NCBI RefSeq assembly: GCF_048892425.1
Contig: NZ_JBLZHU010000004.1
Coordinates: 248,001 to 312,000 of the forward strand
DNA length: 64,000 nucleotides
From: Pacificispira sp002696645
GTDB taxonomy: Bacteria > Pseudomonadota > Alphaproteobacteria > UBA8366 > Aestuariispiraceae
Direction of reading: 5' to 3'
In this document: positions 16,514-24,439 of the stretch, piece by piece
Layout of the letters: each line of letters begins with the position of its first letter
Numbering within the stretch: position 1 is the stretch's first letter
Translations under genes and position numbers: made by a program
The notes under the pieces: model-generated
What the model was told of the DNA's origin: nothing
Databases searched by the model: none
Seen by the model: the letters and a program-made list of their open reading frames with translations, nothing else

Positions 16514-17605
16514 TTAAAAAACCGGCGCGCCCAGTGCCGCCATATCCACCGTGACGCCCAGTCCCGGCCCAGGCGGTCCAAACAACATTCCATCCACAGT
16601 CGCTGGCATCCCCGTTGCGTTCTGTACTGTGACCCAGTTCATGAAATCAACAGTATGGGCGCGATGCGTTTTGGGGGTGGACAACATCATATGGGCGGTG
16701 GCGGCGGTGTTGATCGTGCTGCCGCCCGTATCTTCGATTGTGACTTTCAGGCCCAGAGAGACGGCGACATCGCGCATCAATCGGGTGGGACCTATGCCCC
16801 CGATCCGGGCAATCTTAAGGGTCGCGCCGGAAATCACACCATCCTGATGGGCACGCAACAGGTCGTCCAGCGTCACCAGTCCTTCATCCAGCACCATGGG
16901 CTTGCCGCAGCGCCGCGCAATCGTGTGATTATCCGCATAGGACATACAAGGCTGTTCCAACCAATAATCAATATCGCGCGTGTGATCGACAAACCGCAGC
17001 CCGTCTTCCAGTAACCAGCCACCATTGGCATCAGCATATAACGGCACATCGTCCGGTACAGCGGCACGCACGGCCTTCAGTCGTTCGACATCCTCTAAAG
17101 GATCAGCGCCAACCTTTACCTGCAGGCGTCGATATCCACGCGTCACATAATCCTTGGCCTTGCGGGCCATAGCATCTGGATCCGCCTGACCGATTGAGCG
17201 ATAAAGGGGCACAGACTCACCATCGGCGCCGCCCAGCAAGTCACTCAGCGGGTACTTCATGACCCGCGCCGCCAGATCCCAGGCCGCCATATCAATGGCA
17301 GACTTTACGGCGGGCTGTCCCAACATGGCATGGTTCAGGGCATCCGCCAGCCTGCCGGGGGCTGTCGCGGAAAGACCGATAGTGACCGGCAACAACCGCT
17401 GAATCCCTGCCCGCATTGCTTCTGGAAAGGCCTCTGCATAAAAGGCTCCAAGCGGCGCGGCCTCCCCCCAGCCAATCGTCCCATCCTCTGCTTCCAGGGC
17501 GACGATGCAGCTATCAAATCCATCCTCGGTCTGGCCCCGACAAATATAGGGGCCATCCGCAAAGGGCTGATTCTGGCGATAGAGACGAGCGGTTTTGATT
17601 TTCAT
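16514..17605 (-). CDS. Mandelate racemase/muconate lactonizing enzyme family protein
   Basis: Enolase-superfamily enzyme of 363 residues. The N-terminal capping domain (about 1-125) precedes a barrel with catalytic Lys164 (QVKVG), metal ligands Asp192 (ADAN), Glu217 (LEQP) and Asp/Glu240-241 (LDEG), and a second acid/base Lys264 (LKIARIGG). The two lysines suit racemisation, epimerisation or dehydration of an alpha-amino or hydroxy acid. The EDTGGSTINTAATAHM stretch recalls the branch containing hydroxyproline-betaine epimerases and cis-3-hydroxyproline dehydratases, but the substrate cannot be settled from sequence. It is a monocistronic gene after the abiE promoter region and before the atp operon terminator. 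Confidence 0.85.
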   Translation of the reverse strand: MKIKTARLYRQNQPFADGPYICRGQTEDGFDSCIVALEAEDGTIGWGEAAPLGAFYAEAFPEAMRAGIQRLLPVTIGLSATAPGRLADALNHAMLGQPAVKSAIDMAAWDLAARVMKYPLSDLLGGADGESVPLYRSIGQADPDAMARKAKDYVTRGYRRLQVKVGADPLEDVERLKAVRAAVPDDVPLYADANGGWLLEDGLRFVDHTRDIDYWLEQPCMSYADNHTIARRCGKPMVLDEGLVTLDDLLRAHQDGVISGATLKIARIGGIGPTRLMRDVAVSLGLKVTIEDTGGSTINTAATAHMMLSTPKTHRAHTVDFMNWVTVQNATGMPATVDGMLFGPPGPGLGVTVDMAALGAPVF

Positions 17606-17628
17606 CTGCCGACACTACGCTGAAACGA

Positions 17629-17656
17629 AAACAGCCCGCAAGACTGCGGGCTGTTT
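17629..17656 (-). terminator. Terminator of the atp operon
   Basis: AAACAGCCCGCA at 17629-17640 pairs perfectly with TGCGGGCTGTTT at 17645-17656 around an AGAC loop. On the minus strand the GC-rich 12-bp stem runs into TTTTCGTTT. It lies 22 bases after the atpC stop. Confidence 0.92.
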
Positions 17657-17677
17657 CCAGATGATTGTGCCACCAAA

Positions 17678-18094
17678 TTACTTGTAAGCGGGGCTTTGCG
17701 CAGCCTGGAGTTTCGCTTCGGCGGTTGCCAATGCCAGACGCGCCTTGGCCTGTGCATCCTCATCCTTAGCAGCCCCGACATCGTCGGTGCAATCTTTAAC
17801 CATCTGCTGAGCGGCGGAAACATCAATATCTTCCACCGGTGTCGCGGTATCTGCAAGAACCGTGCAGCGTTCCGGTGTTACCTCCAGAAAGCCACCAGCG
17901 ACGAACAAGCGCTTTTCAACAGTGTTGCCATTGAAAATGCAGATCGTGCCTGGACGAATTGTGGTGATAACCGGTGCATGTCCGGGGAGGATACCCATAT
18001 CCCCCTCAGCGGCAGGCAGCACCACCATATCGACCTCACCAGAGAAAAGCAGCTTCTCTGGGGAGACGAGTTCGAAGGTCACCTTGTCCGACAT
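17678..18094 (-). CDS. atpC: F1 ATP synthase epsilon subunit
   Basis: A 138-residue central-stalk subunit that couples gamma rotation and can inhibit ATP hydrolysis. The N-terminal beta sandwich is clear (FELVSPEKLLFSGEVDMVVLPAAEGDMGILPGH region). The C-terminal helical hairpin is Ala-rich (QAKARLALATAEAKLQAAQ). Last gene of atpHAGDC, 48 bases after atpD, followed by a strong terminator. Confidence 0.97.
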   Translation of the reverse strand: MSDKVTFELVSPEKLLFSGEVDMVVLPAAEGDMGILPGHAPVITTIRPGTICIFNGNTVEKRLFVAGGFLEVTPERCTVLADTATPVEDIDVSAAQQMVKDCTDDVGAAKDEDAQAKARLALATAEAKLQAAQSPAYK

Positions 18095-18142
18095 ATCTTC
18101 ACTTCCTCTGCGGTAAAAAGAGCGTCTGAGTTAAAGCAGCGA

Positions 18143-19561
18143 TTAGGCTGCAGCAGCCGCCATTTTCTTCGCTTTCTCAACAGCCTCTTCGATCGTGCCA
18201 ACCATGTAGAAGGCCGATTCCGGCAGATCGTCATATTCACCGTTCACAATCGCCTCGAACCCTTTGATCGTGTCGGCCAGTTCAACGAATTTACCAGGGG
18301 AGCCGGTGAAGACTTCCGCAACGTGGAACGGCTGGGACAGGAAGCGCTGGATTTTACGGGCGCGCGCGACGGTCAGTTTGTCTTCTTCCGACAATTCGTC
18401 CATGCCCAAGATCGCGATGATTTCCTGCAGACCCTTATACTGCTGCAGGGTTTCCTGTACGCGACGAGCAACACGGTAATGCTGTTCGCCAACGGTCGCG
18501 GCATCCAGAATGCGCGAGGTAGAGTCCAACGGATCCACGGCCGGATAAATCCCAAGCTCTGCAATGGAACGAGACAACACGGTGGTCGCATCCAAGTGAG
18601 CGAAGGTCGTAGCAGGCGCCGGATCGGTCAAGTCATCAGCAGGCACATAGACAGCCTGGACCGAGGTGATCGATCCCTTATGGGTAGAGGTGATGCGTTC
18701 CTGCATCGCGCCCATGTCGGTCCCCAGAGTAGGCTGATAGCCCACAGCGGACGGAATACGCCCCAACAGCGCGGACACTTCCGAGCCAGCCTGCGTAAAG
18801 CGGAAGATGTTATCCACGAAGAACAGCACGTCCTGGCCTTCTTCATCACGGAAATATTCCGCCTGAGTCAGACCAGTCAACGCCACACGGGCACGGGCCC
18901 CAGGAGGTTCGTTCATCTGACCATAGACCAGCGCCACTTTCGAGTCGCCTTCCAGGTCGATAACGCCTGATTCCATCATTTCGTGGTACAGGTCATTCCC
19001 TTCACGGGTCCGTTCCCCGACGCCGGCGAAAACAGAATAACCACCGTGGCCTTTAGCGATGTTGTTGATCAATTCCATGATCAACACGGTCTTGCCCACG
19101 CCGGCACCGCCGAACAGACCGATCTTACCACCCTTTGGATAGGGGGTCAGCAGGTCCACAACCTTAATCCCGGTGACCAGCTGTTCCGTTTCGGTTGCCT
19201 GATCGACATAGGCCGGGGCTTCGCGGTGGATCGGGTAAGTCATCTTATTGCCGATCGGGCCACGCTCATCTACCGGCTCGCCAATCACATTCATGATACG
19301 ACCCAGCGTTTCGGGACCAACCGGCACCTGAATGGAATCGCCGGTATCCAGCACTTCCTGACCACGAACCAGACCTTCAGTCGTGTCCATGGCGATGGTG
19401 CGCACCGTTTTTTCACCCAGATGCTGCGCGACTTCCAGCACCAGCGTACGATCGCCAATTTTGGTCGTTACCGCGTTCAAAATCGCGGGCAGGTCACCGT
19501 CAAAGGCAACGTCGACGACGGCACCCAGAACCTGCGTGATCTTACCGGTAGTCTTGCTCAT
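18143..19561 (-). CDS. atpD: F1 ATP synthase beta subunit
   Basis: Catalytic subunit of 472 residues. Walker A is GGAGVGKTVLI, the catalytic Glu lies in GERTREGND, Walker B is ALVYGQMNEPPGARARV, and the DELSEED motif appears as MDELSEEDKLTV. It forms the alternating hexamer with AtpA on the inner face of the cytoplasmic membrane. Start ATG at 19561 is preceded by GGAGCACG. Spacing to atpG is 30 bases. Confidence 0.99.
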   Translation of the reverse strand: MSKTTGKITQVLGAVVDVAFDGDLPAILNAVTTKIGDRTLVLEVAQHLGEKTVRTIAMDTTEGLVRGQEVLDTGDSIQVPVGPETLGRIMNVIGEPVDERGPIGNKMTYPIHREAPAYVDQATETEQLVTGIKVVDLLTPYPKGGKIGLFGGAGVGKTVLIMELINNIAKGHGGYSVFAGVGERTREGNDLYHEMMESGVIDLEGDSKVALVYGQMNEPPGARARVALTGLTQAEYFRDEEGQDVLFFVDNIFRFTQAGSEVSALLGRIPSAVGYQPTLGTDMGAMQERITSTHKGSITSVQAVYVPADDLTDPAPATTFAHLDATTVLSRSIAELGIYPAVDPLDSTSRILDAATVGEQHYRVARRVQETLQQYKGLQEIIAILGMDELSEEDKLTVARARKIQRFLSQPFHVAEVFTGSPGKFVELADTIKGFEAIVNGEYDDLPESAFYMVGTIEEAVEKAKKMAAAAA

Positions 19562-19591
19562 GTCGTGCTCCTGTCTCGGACTTCTAGTCTG

Positions 19592-20482
19592 TTAGAGCGC
19601 CTCAGCGCCCGAGATGATTTCGATCAGTTCTTTAGTAATCATAGCCTGGCGTGCGCGGTTATAGGTAATGCTGAGCGAGTTAATCATATCGCCTGCATTC
19701 CGAGTCGCATTGTCCATAGCGGTCATCCGCGCCCCTTGTTCGGAGGCAAAGCTTTCCAGCAAGCTACGGTAAACCTGAACCGCAAGGTTCTTAGGCAACA
19801 AGGCTTCCAGGATAGCTTCTTCATCCGGCTCAAACTCATATTGAGAGTCACCGATGCCCGCATCCTGTTCATCATCATCTTTCTTACCGACCGATGTGAA
19901 CGGGATCAGCTGCAACGGTGTGACTTCCTGAGTCAGCGCGGAAATGAACTTATTGTAATACAGGGTGCAAACATCGAATTCACCGGCCTCGAACATCTCA
20001 ACGACCTTCGCGACGATTTCGTCTGCTTGCTCGAATGCCGGGTAGGGTTTCACCAGTTCTTCAAACGTCGCAACCAGCTTGTCCCGATGATCGCGACGCA
20101 ACAGGGATACCCCCTTGCGACCAACCGCAATCACCTTCACCGTTTTGCCCTGGTCCGTCAGTTCAACGATCCGGCGCTTTACCGCACGAACGATTGAGCC
20201 GTTGAAACCACCGCACAAACCGCGGTCGGAGGTGATGACGACCAGCAAATGGGTCTTGTCATCCCCGGTTCCGGCCAACAGTTTTGGTGCACCCTCTTTG
20301 GACACGCCATCAGCCAGCGATCCCAGCATCCGCTCCATACGCTCTGCAAAGGGGCGTGCGGCTTCAGCCGATTCCTGACCACGTTTCAGTTTCGCCGCAG
20401 CCACCATCTTCATCGCTGAAGTGATGCGGCGGGTCGACTGAACGCTAGAAATGCGTGTCTTTAAGTCCTTAAGAGACGGCAT
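19592..20482 (-). CDS. atpG: F1 ATP synthase gamma subunit
   Basis: Rotor subunit of 296 residues. The N-terminal coiled-coil helix begins MPSLKDLKTRISSVQSTRRITSAMKMVAAAKL, with the conserved ITSAMKMVA. The central Rossmann-like part contains SDRGLCGGFN. The C-terminal helix is MTAMDNATRNAGDMINSLS with RQAMITKELIEIISGA. Located between atpA (71 bp upstream) and atpD. Confidence 0.98.
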   Translation of the reverse strand: MPSLKDLKTRISSVQSTRRITSAMKMVAAAKLKRGQESAEAARPFAERMERMLGSLADGVSKEGAPKLLAGTGDDKTHLLVVITSDRGLCGGFNGSIVRAVKRRIVELTDQGKTVKVIAVGRKGVSLLRRDHRDKLVATFEELVKPYPAFEQADEIVAKVVEMFEAGEFDVCTLYYNKFISALTQEVTPLQLIPFTSVGKKDDDEQDAGIGDSQYEFEPDEEAILEALLPKNLAVQVYRSLLESFASEQGARMTAMDNATRNAGDMINSLSITYNRARQAMITKELIEIISGAEAL

Positions 20483-20553
20483 GTCTTATCCCGATACCTG
20501 CAGTGTCGTTTCCAGGTCAGGCCGAGGCCTGCCCTGAGCGAGCGCCTTAATCC

Positions 20554-22083
20554 TTACGCGTATGTTTTCACAAAAGCGTCCAACAGGGCGACGATAGCCT
20601 TTTCCGTGTCTTCATCCAGAACACCGGTCGAGTCGATCTTGTCCAGGAGCTTCTTGTGTTCCGCCCGTGCATGATCCAACAGCTTGGATTCAAAGCGATT
20701 CACATCCCCAACCGGGATTTTGTCCAGATAGCCCTTGGTACCGGCATAGATGGACAGAACCTGCTCAGACACTTTCAGCGGTGAATACTGAGGCTGTTTC
20801 AGCAATTCTGTCAGACGGGCACCACGGGCCAGCAACTGGCGGGTCGAGGCATCCAAATCCGACGCGAACTGAGCAAAAGCTTCCATCTCACGATACTGGG
20901 CCAATTCCAGTTTGATCGAGCCGGAAACCTTCTTCATCGCCTTAGTCTGGGCGGCGGAACCAACGCGGCTAACCGACAGACCGACGTTAATAGCCGGGCG
21001 AACCCCTTTATAGAACAGGCTGGTTTCCAGGAAGATCTGACCGTCCGTGATCGAAATCACGTTGGTTGGAATATAGGCCGACACGTCATTTGCCTGGGTT
21101 TCAATAACCGGCAGAGCGGTCAAAGAACCAGCGCCATGCGCATCGCCCATCTTTGCGGCGCGTTCCAGCAAACGGGAGTGAATATAGAACACATCCCCCG
21201 GATAGGCTTCACGGCCTGGCGGGCGGCGCAGCAACAGCGACATCTGACGATAGGCAGTCGCCTGCTTGGACAGATCGTCATAGAAAATGACCGCATGCAT
21301 GCCGTTGTCACGGAAATATTCACCCATTGCGCAACCGGTATAGGGTGCCAGGAACTGCAGAGGTGCAGGGTCCGAGGCGGTTGCGGCAACAACAATGGTG
21401 TATTCCATGGCGCCTAAGTCGGTCAGGGTTTTAACAACCTGAGCAACCGTGGAACGCTTTTGACCGATAGCAACATAGATGCAGAAGAGTTTCTTCGTAT
21501 CATCATCGCCCGCATTGGTCGGCTTCTGATTCAGAATGGTATCGACAATCACCGCCGTCTTACCGGTCTGACGGTCCCCAATGACCAATTCGCGCTGACC
21601 ACGGCCAATCGGCACCAGGGCGTCCAACGCCTTCAGGCCGGTTTGAACCGGCTCGTGCACGGATTTACGCGGGATAATGCCAGGGGCCTTCAGTTCAGCC
21701 AGCGCACGCTCGTCTGAGTCGATCGGGCCCTTGCCATCAATCGGATTGCCCAAACCATCGACAACGCGACCCAACAGGCCCTTGCCGACAGGCACATCCA
21801 CGATGGACCCTGTGCGCTTAACCGTGTCGCCTTCTTTAATGGCGCGGTCACTGCCGAAAATCACGACACCGACATTATCGGTTTCGAGGTTCAGGGCCAT
21901 GCCCTTCACGCCGCCGGGAAACTCAACCATTTCCCCGGATTGGACATTGTCCAAGCCGTAAACGCGCGCAACGCCGTCACCGACGGAAATCACTTGCCCG
22001 ACTTCAGCAACATCGGCTTCGGCACCGAAATTCTTGATCTGGTCTTTGAGGATTGCAGAAATTTCTGCGGCCCGGAGTTCCAT
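20554..22083 (-). CDS. atpA: F1 ATP synthase alpha subunit
   Basis: Non-catalytic nucleotide-binding subunit of 509 residues. The Walker A motif is GDRQTGKTAV and the conserved arginine finger lies in the ISVGLSVSRVGSAAQ region (here NVGLSVSRVGSAAQ). The N-terminal helix (MELRAAEISAILKDQIKNF) that contacts the delta subunit is intact. It starts 4 bases after the atpH stop, so translation is probably coupled. Confidence 0.99.
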   Translation of the reverse strand: MELRAAEISAILKDQIKNFGAEADVAEVGQVISVGDGVARVYGLDNVQSGEMVEFPGGVKGMALNLETDNVGVVIFGSDRAIKEGDTVKRTGSIVDVPVGKGLLGRVVDGLGNPIDGKGPIDSDERALAELKAPGIIPRKSVHEPVQTGLKALDALVPIGRGQRELVIGDRQTGKTAVIVDTILNQKPTNAGDDDTKKLFCIYVAIGQKRSTVAQVVKTLTDLGAMEYTIVVAATASDPAPLQFLAPYTGCAMGEYFRDNGMHAVIFYDDLSKQATAYRQMSLLLRRPPGREAYPGDVFYIHSRLLERAAKMGDAHGAGSLTALPVIETQANDVSAYIPTNVISITDGQIFLETSLFYKGVRPAINVGLSVSRVGSAAQTKAMKKVSGSIKLELAQYREMEAFAQFASDLDASTRQLLARGARLTELLKQPQYSPLKVSEQVLSIYAGTKGYLDKIPVGDVNRFESKLLDHARAEHKKLLDKIDSTGVLDEDTEKAIVALLDAFVKTYA

Positions 22084-22087
22084 CTCT

Positions 22088-22642
22088 TTAAGCTCCCTTC
22101 ATCGCAAGCTTCAAGCGCTGCAGTTGTGACGCGACCGACGTGTCGATCATCCGACTGCCGACTTTGACGATAAGACCGCCGATCAACGACGGGTCCACTT
22201 TTTGCGAGACGGCGATTTTGCCGCCCACAGCTTTCTTCAACGCCTCTTCCACAGCCGCCACCTGCTCTTTGCTGAGCGGCTTTGCAGAGGAGACTTCAGC
22301 GCTTACCTCACCGCGGCGCTTTGCCAGTTCGGTCAGATAAGCCTGTGCAATTGGTTTGATTGCAGCCAAACGCCGGCTTGCCGCAGCATAGGCCACGAAC
22401 CGGCTGGTCAGATCACTCAGCTTGGCCTTTTCGACAACAGCCCCCATCGCCGCACCTTGATCCGCGCGGGAAATAACGGGGCTGCGTACCATGCGCCGCA
22501 AGTCATCTGAGCTGTCTATAAGAGAACTGAGCGTGCGGAGATCATCCGCAACGACATCCAGTTGTTTGTTTTCATCGGCCAGATCGAACAGCGCTTTCGC
22601 GTAACGATCGGCGATTTCATTCACGCCACCTTTGGCTGCCAC
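22088..22642 (-). CDS. atpH: F1 ATP synthase delta subunit (OSCP)
   Basis: Peripheral-stalk subunit linking F1 to the b subunits. The family core IADRYAKALFDLADE is at the N-terminus and SRMIDTSVASQLQRLKLAM at the C-terminus. I place the start at a GTG (22642, reading VAAKGGVNEIADRYA) with AGGGGG ten bases upstream. This gives 184 residues, the usual alphaproteobacterial length; the ATG at 22720 would add 26 residues with no family resemblance. First gene of the operon; the F0 genes are elsewhere, as is common in alphaproteobacteria. Confidence 0.93.
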   Translation of the reverse strand: MAAKGGVNEIADRYAKALFDLADENKQLDVVADDLRTLSSLIDSSDDLRRMVRSPVISRADQGAAMGAVVEKAKLSDLTSRFVAYAAASRRLAAIKPIAQAYLTELAKRRGEVSAEVSSAKPLSKEQVAAVEEALKKAVGGKIAVSQKVDPSLIGGLIVKVGSRMIDTSVASQLQRLKLAMKGA

Positions 22643-23010
22643 GGCTGGGAAACCCCCTAAAAAAAATTCGTTGCAGTCACGTCCAGCGATTTCACCCCAT
22701 CCTGTCATCCCCCACCGCATTCAAGCAACAGAGACAGTTCAGACTGAAATCCGACGGGAAACACCGAAACCAGCAGCAAATCGCCTTTTTGGTAACAGTA
22801 CGCCCCAAGTCCGAGCGGGATTTAGCATAAGGGTCCGACCCGTGCAACAAGACTCAGGCATGGTTTTTCCGCTAAAATTGCTGCAACGCATAAAATCCGC
22901 AGAAACACAGGAAAAGTGGGGGTTACAAAGGGCAAAAAAACAGGGGGCTTTCACCATCATCCATTAAGGATCAAACTGGAATTGGAAATTGGGGTGGATT
23001 CCAGGTCGAT
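22643..23010. other. Intergenic region between divergent atpH and MFS genes
   Basis: A 368-bp region that must hold the atp operon promoter on the minus strand and one for the MFS gene on the plus strand. I saw no convincing -35/-10 pair, strong hairpin or repeat, and no coding potential beyond short overlapping frames. Confidence 0.6.
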
Positions 23011-24225
23011 TTGAAGTTTGCGGGGGATACGGTGGCGATTGGTTCCGATGCTGTATGGCTGCGGCGCATTAAAGCGCCCGGTGCAGAAACTCTGGCTTTT
23101 TTATATGGACTTGAGGCAGTCGCACGAGGCACGGCATCGGCGGTTCTACCCATTGATACAGTTCGCCTTCTGGGATCGGATGAGGCTGTTAGTTTTTGTG
23201 TGCTGGCAGCGTCCGCCGTCTCGATCCCCTCCGTCCTGGCGGCCCCGGCCCTGGCCAGTCGGTTCGGACGGCCAGCACTCCTTAGTATTTTTTGCAGTGT
23301 TGGCGCCCTTTCGGCGATTCTGTTTTCACTGAATATCGCAGATGTCCAGGTTCTGGGCTTTATCCTGCGCGCCCTGGGTGTCGGGCTGGTCAGCATCTGC
23401 TTAAATTTGTTTGTCATGGATTATGTAAGGCGCGGCGATCTGGGCCGATCCGAGCCGATTCGAATGCTGGCGCTTGGGGTCGGATGGATCATCGGGCCCA
23501 TGATTGGCGTCTTGCTGGCACGCTATGTCTCTCATGCGGCCCCCTACTACTTTTCTGCGGCATCGATGCTGACCCTGATGGCGGTATTCTGGCTGCTGCG
23601 ATTCAAATCTGCGCCTGGTGTCCGACCAACGAAGAATCGTGCTTTTCGCAATGTCCTGGGCCATCTGGGTGAATTCATGCGGCAAAAGCGATTGTTGCAT
23701 GCCTGGATCAACGCCACCGGCCGGGCCTTTTTCTGGATGTGCTTTTTTCTGTACACACCAATCTATGCGGTAAAGACGGGAATGGGCGAAGTTGTCGCCG
23801 GTGCCCTGTTATCCCTGGGTACATTTGGTATGTTGGCCATGCCATTCTGGGGCAGAATAGCCCGACACATTGGTATCCGGCGCATGGCGATGGCCTGCTT
23901 TACAATTGGTGCAGCCGGGTGTGCCGTGGCCTGCGCCTTTGTCAGCATGCCGATCATCGGCGCGGCGGGGCTGTTATGCGCTGCCCTGGCAATGTCGGCG
24001 AATGACAGCTATGGAAATTCTCTTTTCTTTCGGGCATGCCGCCCCAGTCGACGGACGGAAATGACCCCGGCCTTTACCACCTATCGCGATATTGCAGAAC
24101 TGATCCATGCCGCAATTTTCTCAGTATTGTTAATTTTTTTCGATATTCAGGTCGTTTATCTGGTTCTGACCATTATCTTAATCGGACTGGCTATATTGTC
24201 GCGGCGCATCCATCCCAGGCTTTAG
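23011..24225 (+). CDS. MFS transporter
   Basis: A 404-residue major facilitator protein with about twelve predicted helices. The loop 2-3 region is reduced to LASRFGRPALL, a degenerate form of the MFS signature, and loop 8-9 contains WGRIARHIGIRRMAM. A conserved-looking FRACRPSRRTEMTPAFTTYRDIAELIHAA stretch precedes helix 11. The substrate is unknown. The start is uncertain: the reading begins at a TTG (23011) with no good ribosome site, and a GTG at 23032 with GGGGGATAC just before it is an alternative. Immediately after its stop lies an array of four 34-bp repeats. Confidence 0.85.
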   Translation: MKFAGDTVAIGSDAVWLRRIKAPGAETLAFLYGLEAVARGTASAVLPIDTVRLLGSDEAVSFCVLAASAVSIPSVLAAPALASRFGRPALLSIFCSVGALSAILFSLNIADVQVLGFILRALGVGLVSICLNLFVMDYVRRGDLGRSEPIRMLALGVGWIIGPMIGVLLARYVSHAAPYYFSAASMLTLMAVFWLLRFKSAPGVRPTKNRAFRNVLGHLGEFMRQKRLLHAWINATGRAFFWMCFFLYTPIYAVKTGMGEVVAGALLSLGTFGMLAMPFWGRIARHIGIRRMAMACFTIGAAGCAVACAFVSMPIIGAAGLLCAALAMSANDSYGNSLFFRACRPSRRTEMTPAFTTYRDIAELIHAAIFSVLLIFFDIQVVYLVLTIILIGLAILSRRIHPRL

Positions 24226-24226
24226 T

Positions 24227-24362
24227 GTATCTTGTTTGAGCTCATGCGAGCGCATGATGCGTATCTTGTTCGAGCTCATGCGAGCGCATGATGCGTATCT
24301 TGTTTGAGCTCATGCGAGCGCATGATGCGTATCTTGTTTGAGCTCATGCGAGCGCATGATGC
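24227..24362. repeat. Four tandem 34-bp repeats with internal dyads
   Basis: Units start at 24227, 24261, 24295 and 24329, each 34 bp with no spacer. Copies begin GTATCTTGTT and contain the perfect dyad TCATGCGAGCGCATGA (7-bp arms, AG centre) as well as GAGCTC. Only one base varies clearly: copy 2 reads TTGTTCGAG where the others read TTGTTTGAG. The array starts one base after the MFS stop codon and ends 77 bp before the ABC transporter start. Confidence 0.95.
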
Positions 24363-24439
24363 TCCAGAAGCTTTGATTTTATGGTCGAAGGGGCGTTAGG
24401 TGTCGCCAATTAAGGTCGAATAAGAAGATAGGTTGAATC

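Noticed and set aside
17696..20197. Two long plus-strand open frames (424 and 404 codons) opposite atpC, atpD and atpG
   Set aside because: They are antisense shadows of highly conserved ATP synthase genes, with no ribosome sites or recognisable protein families.
24227..24362. CRISPR array
   Set aside because: The 34-bp units are directly adjacent with no unique spacers, and no cas genes are in the window.
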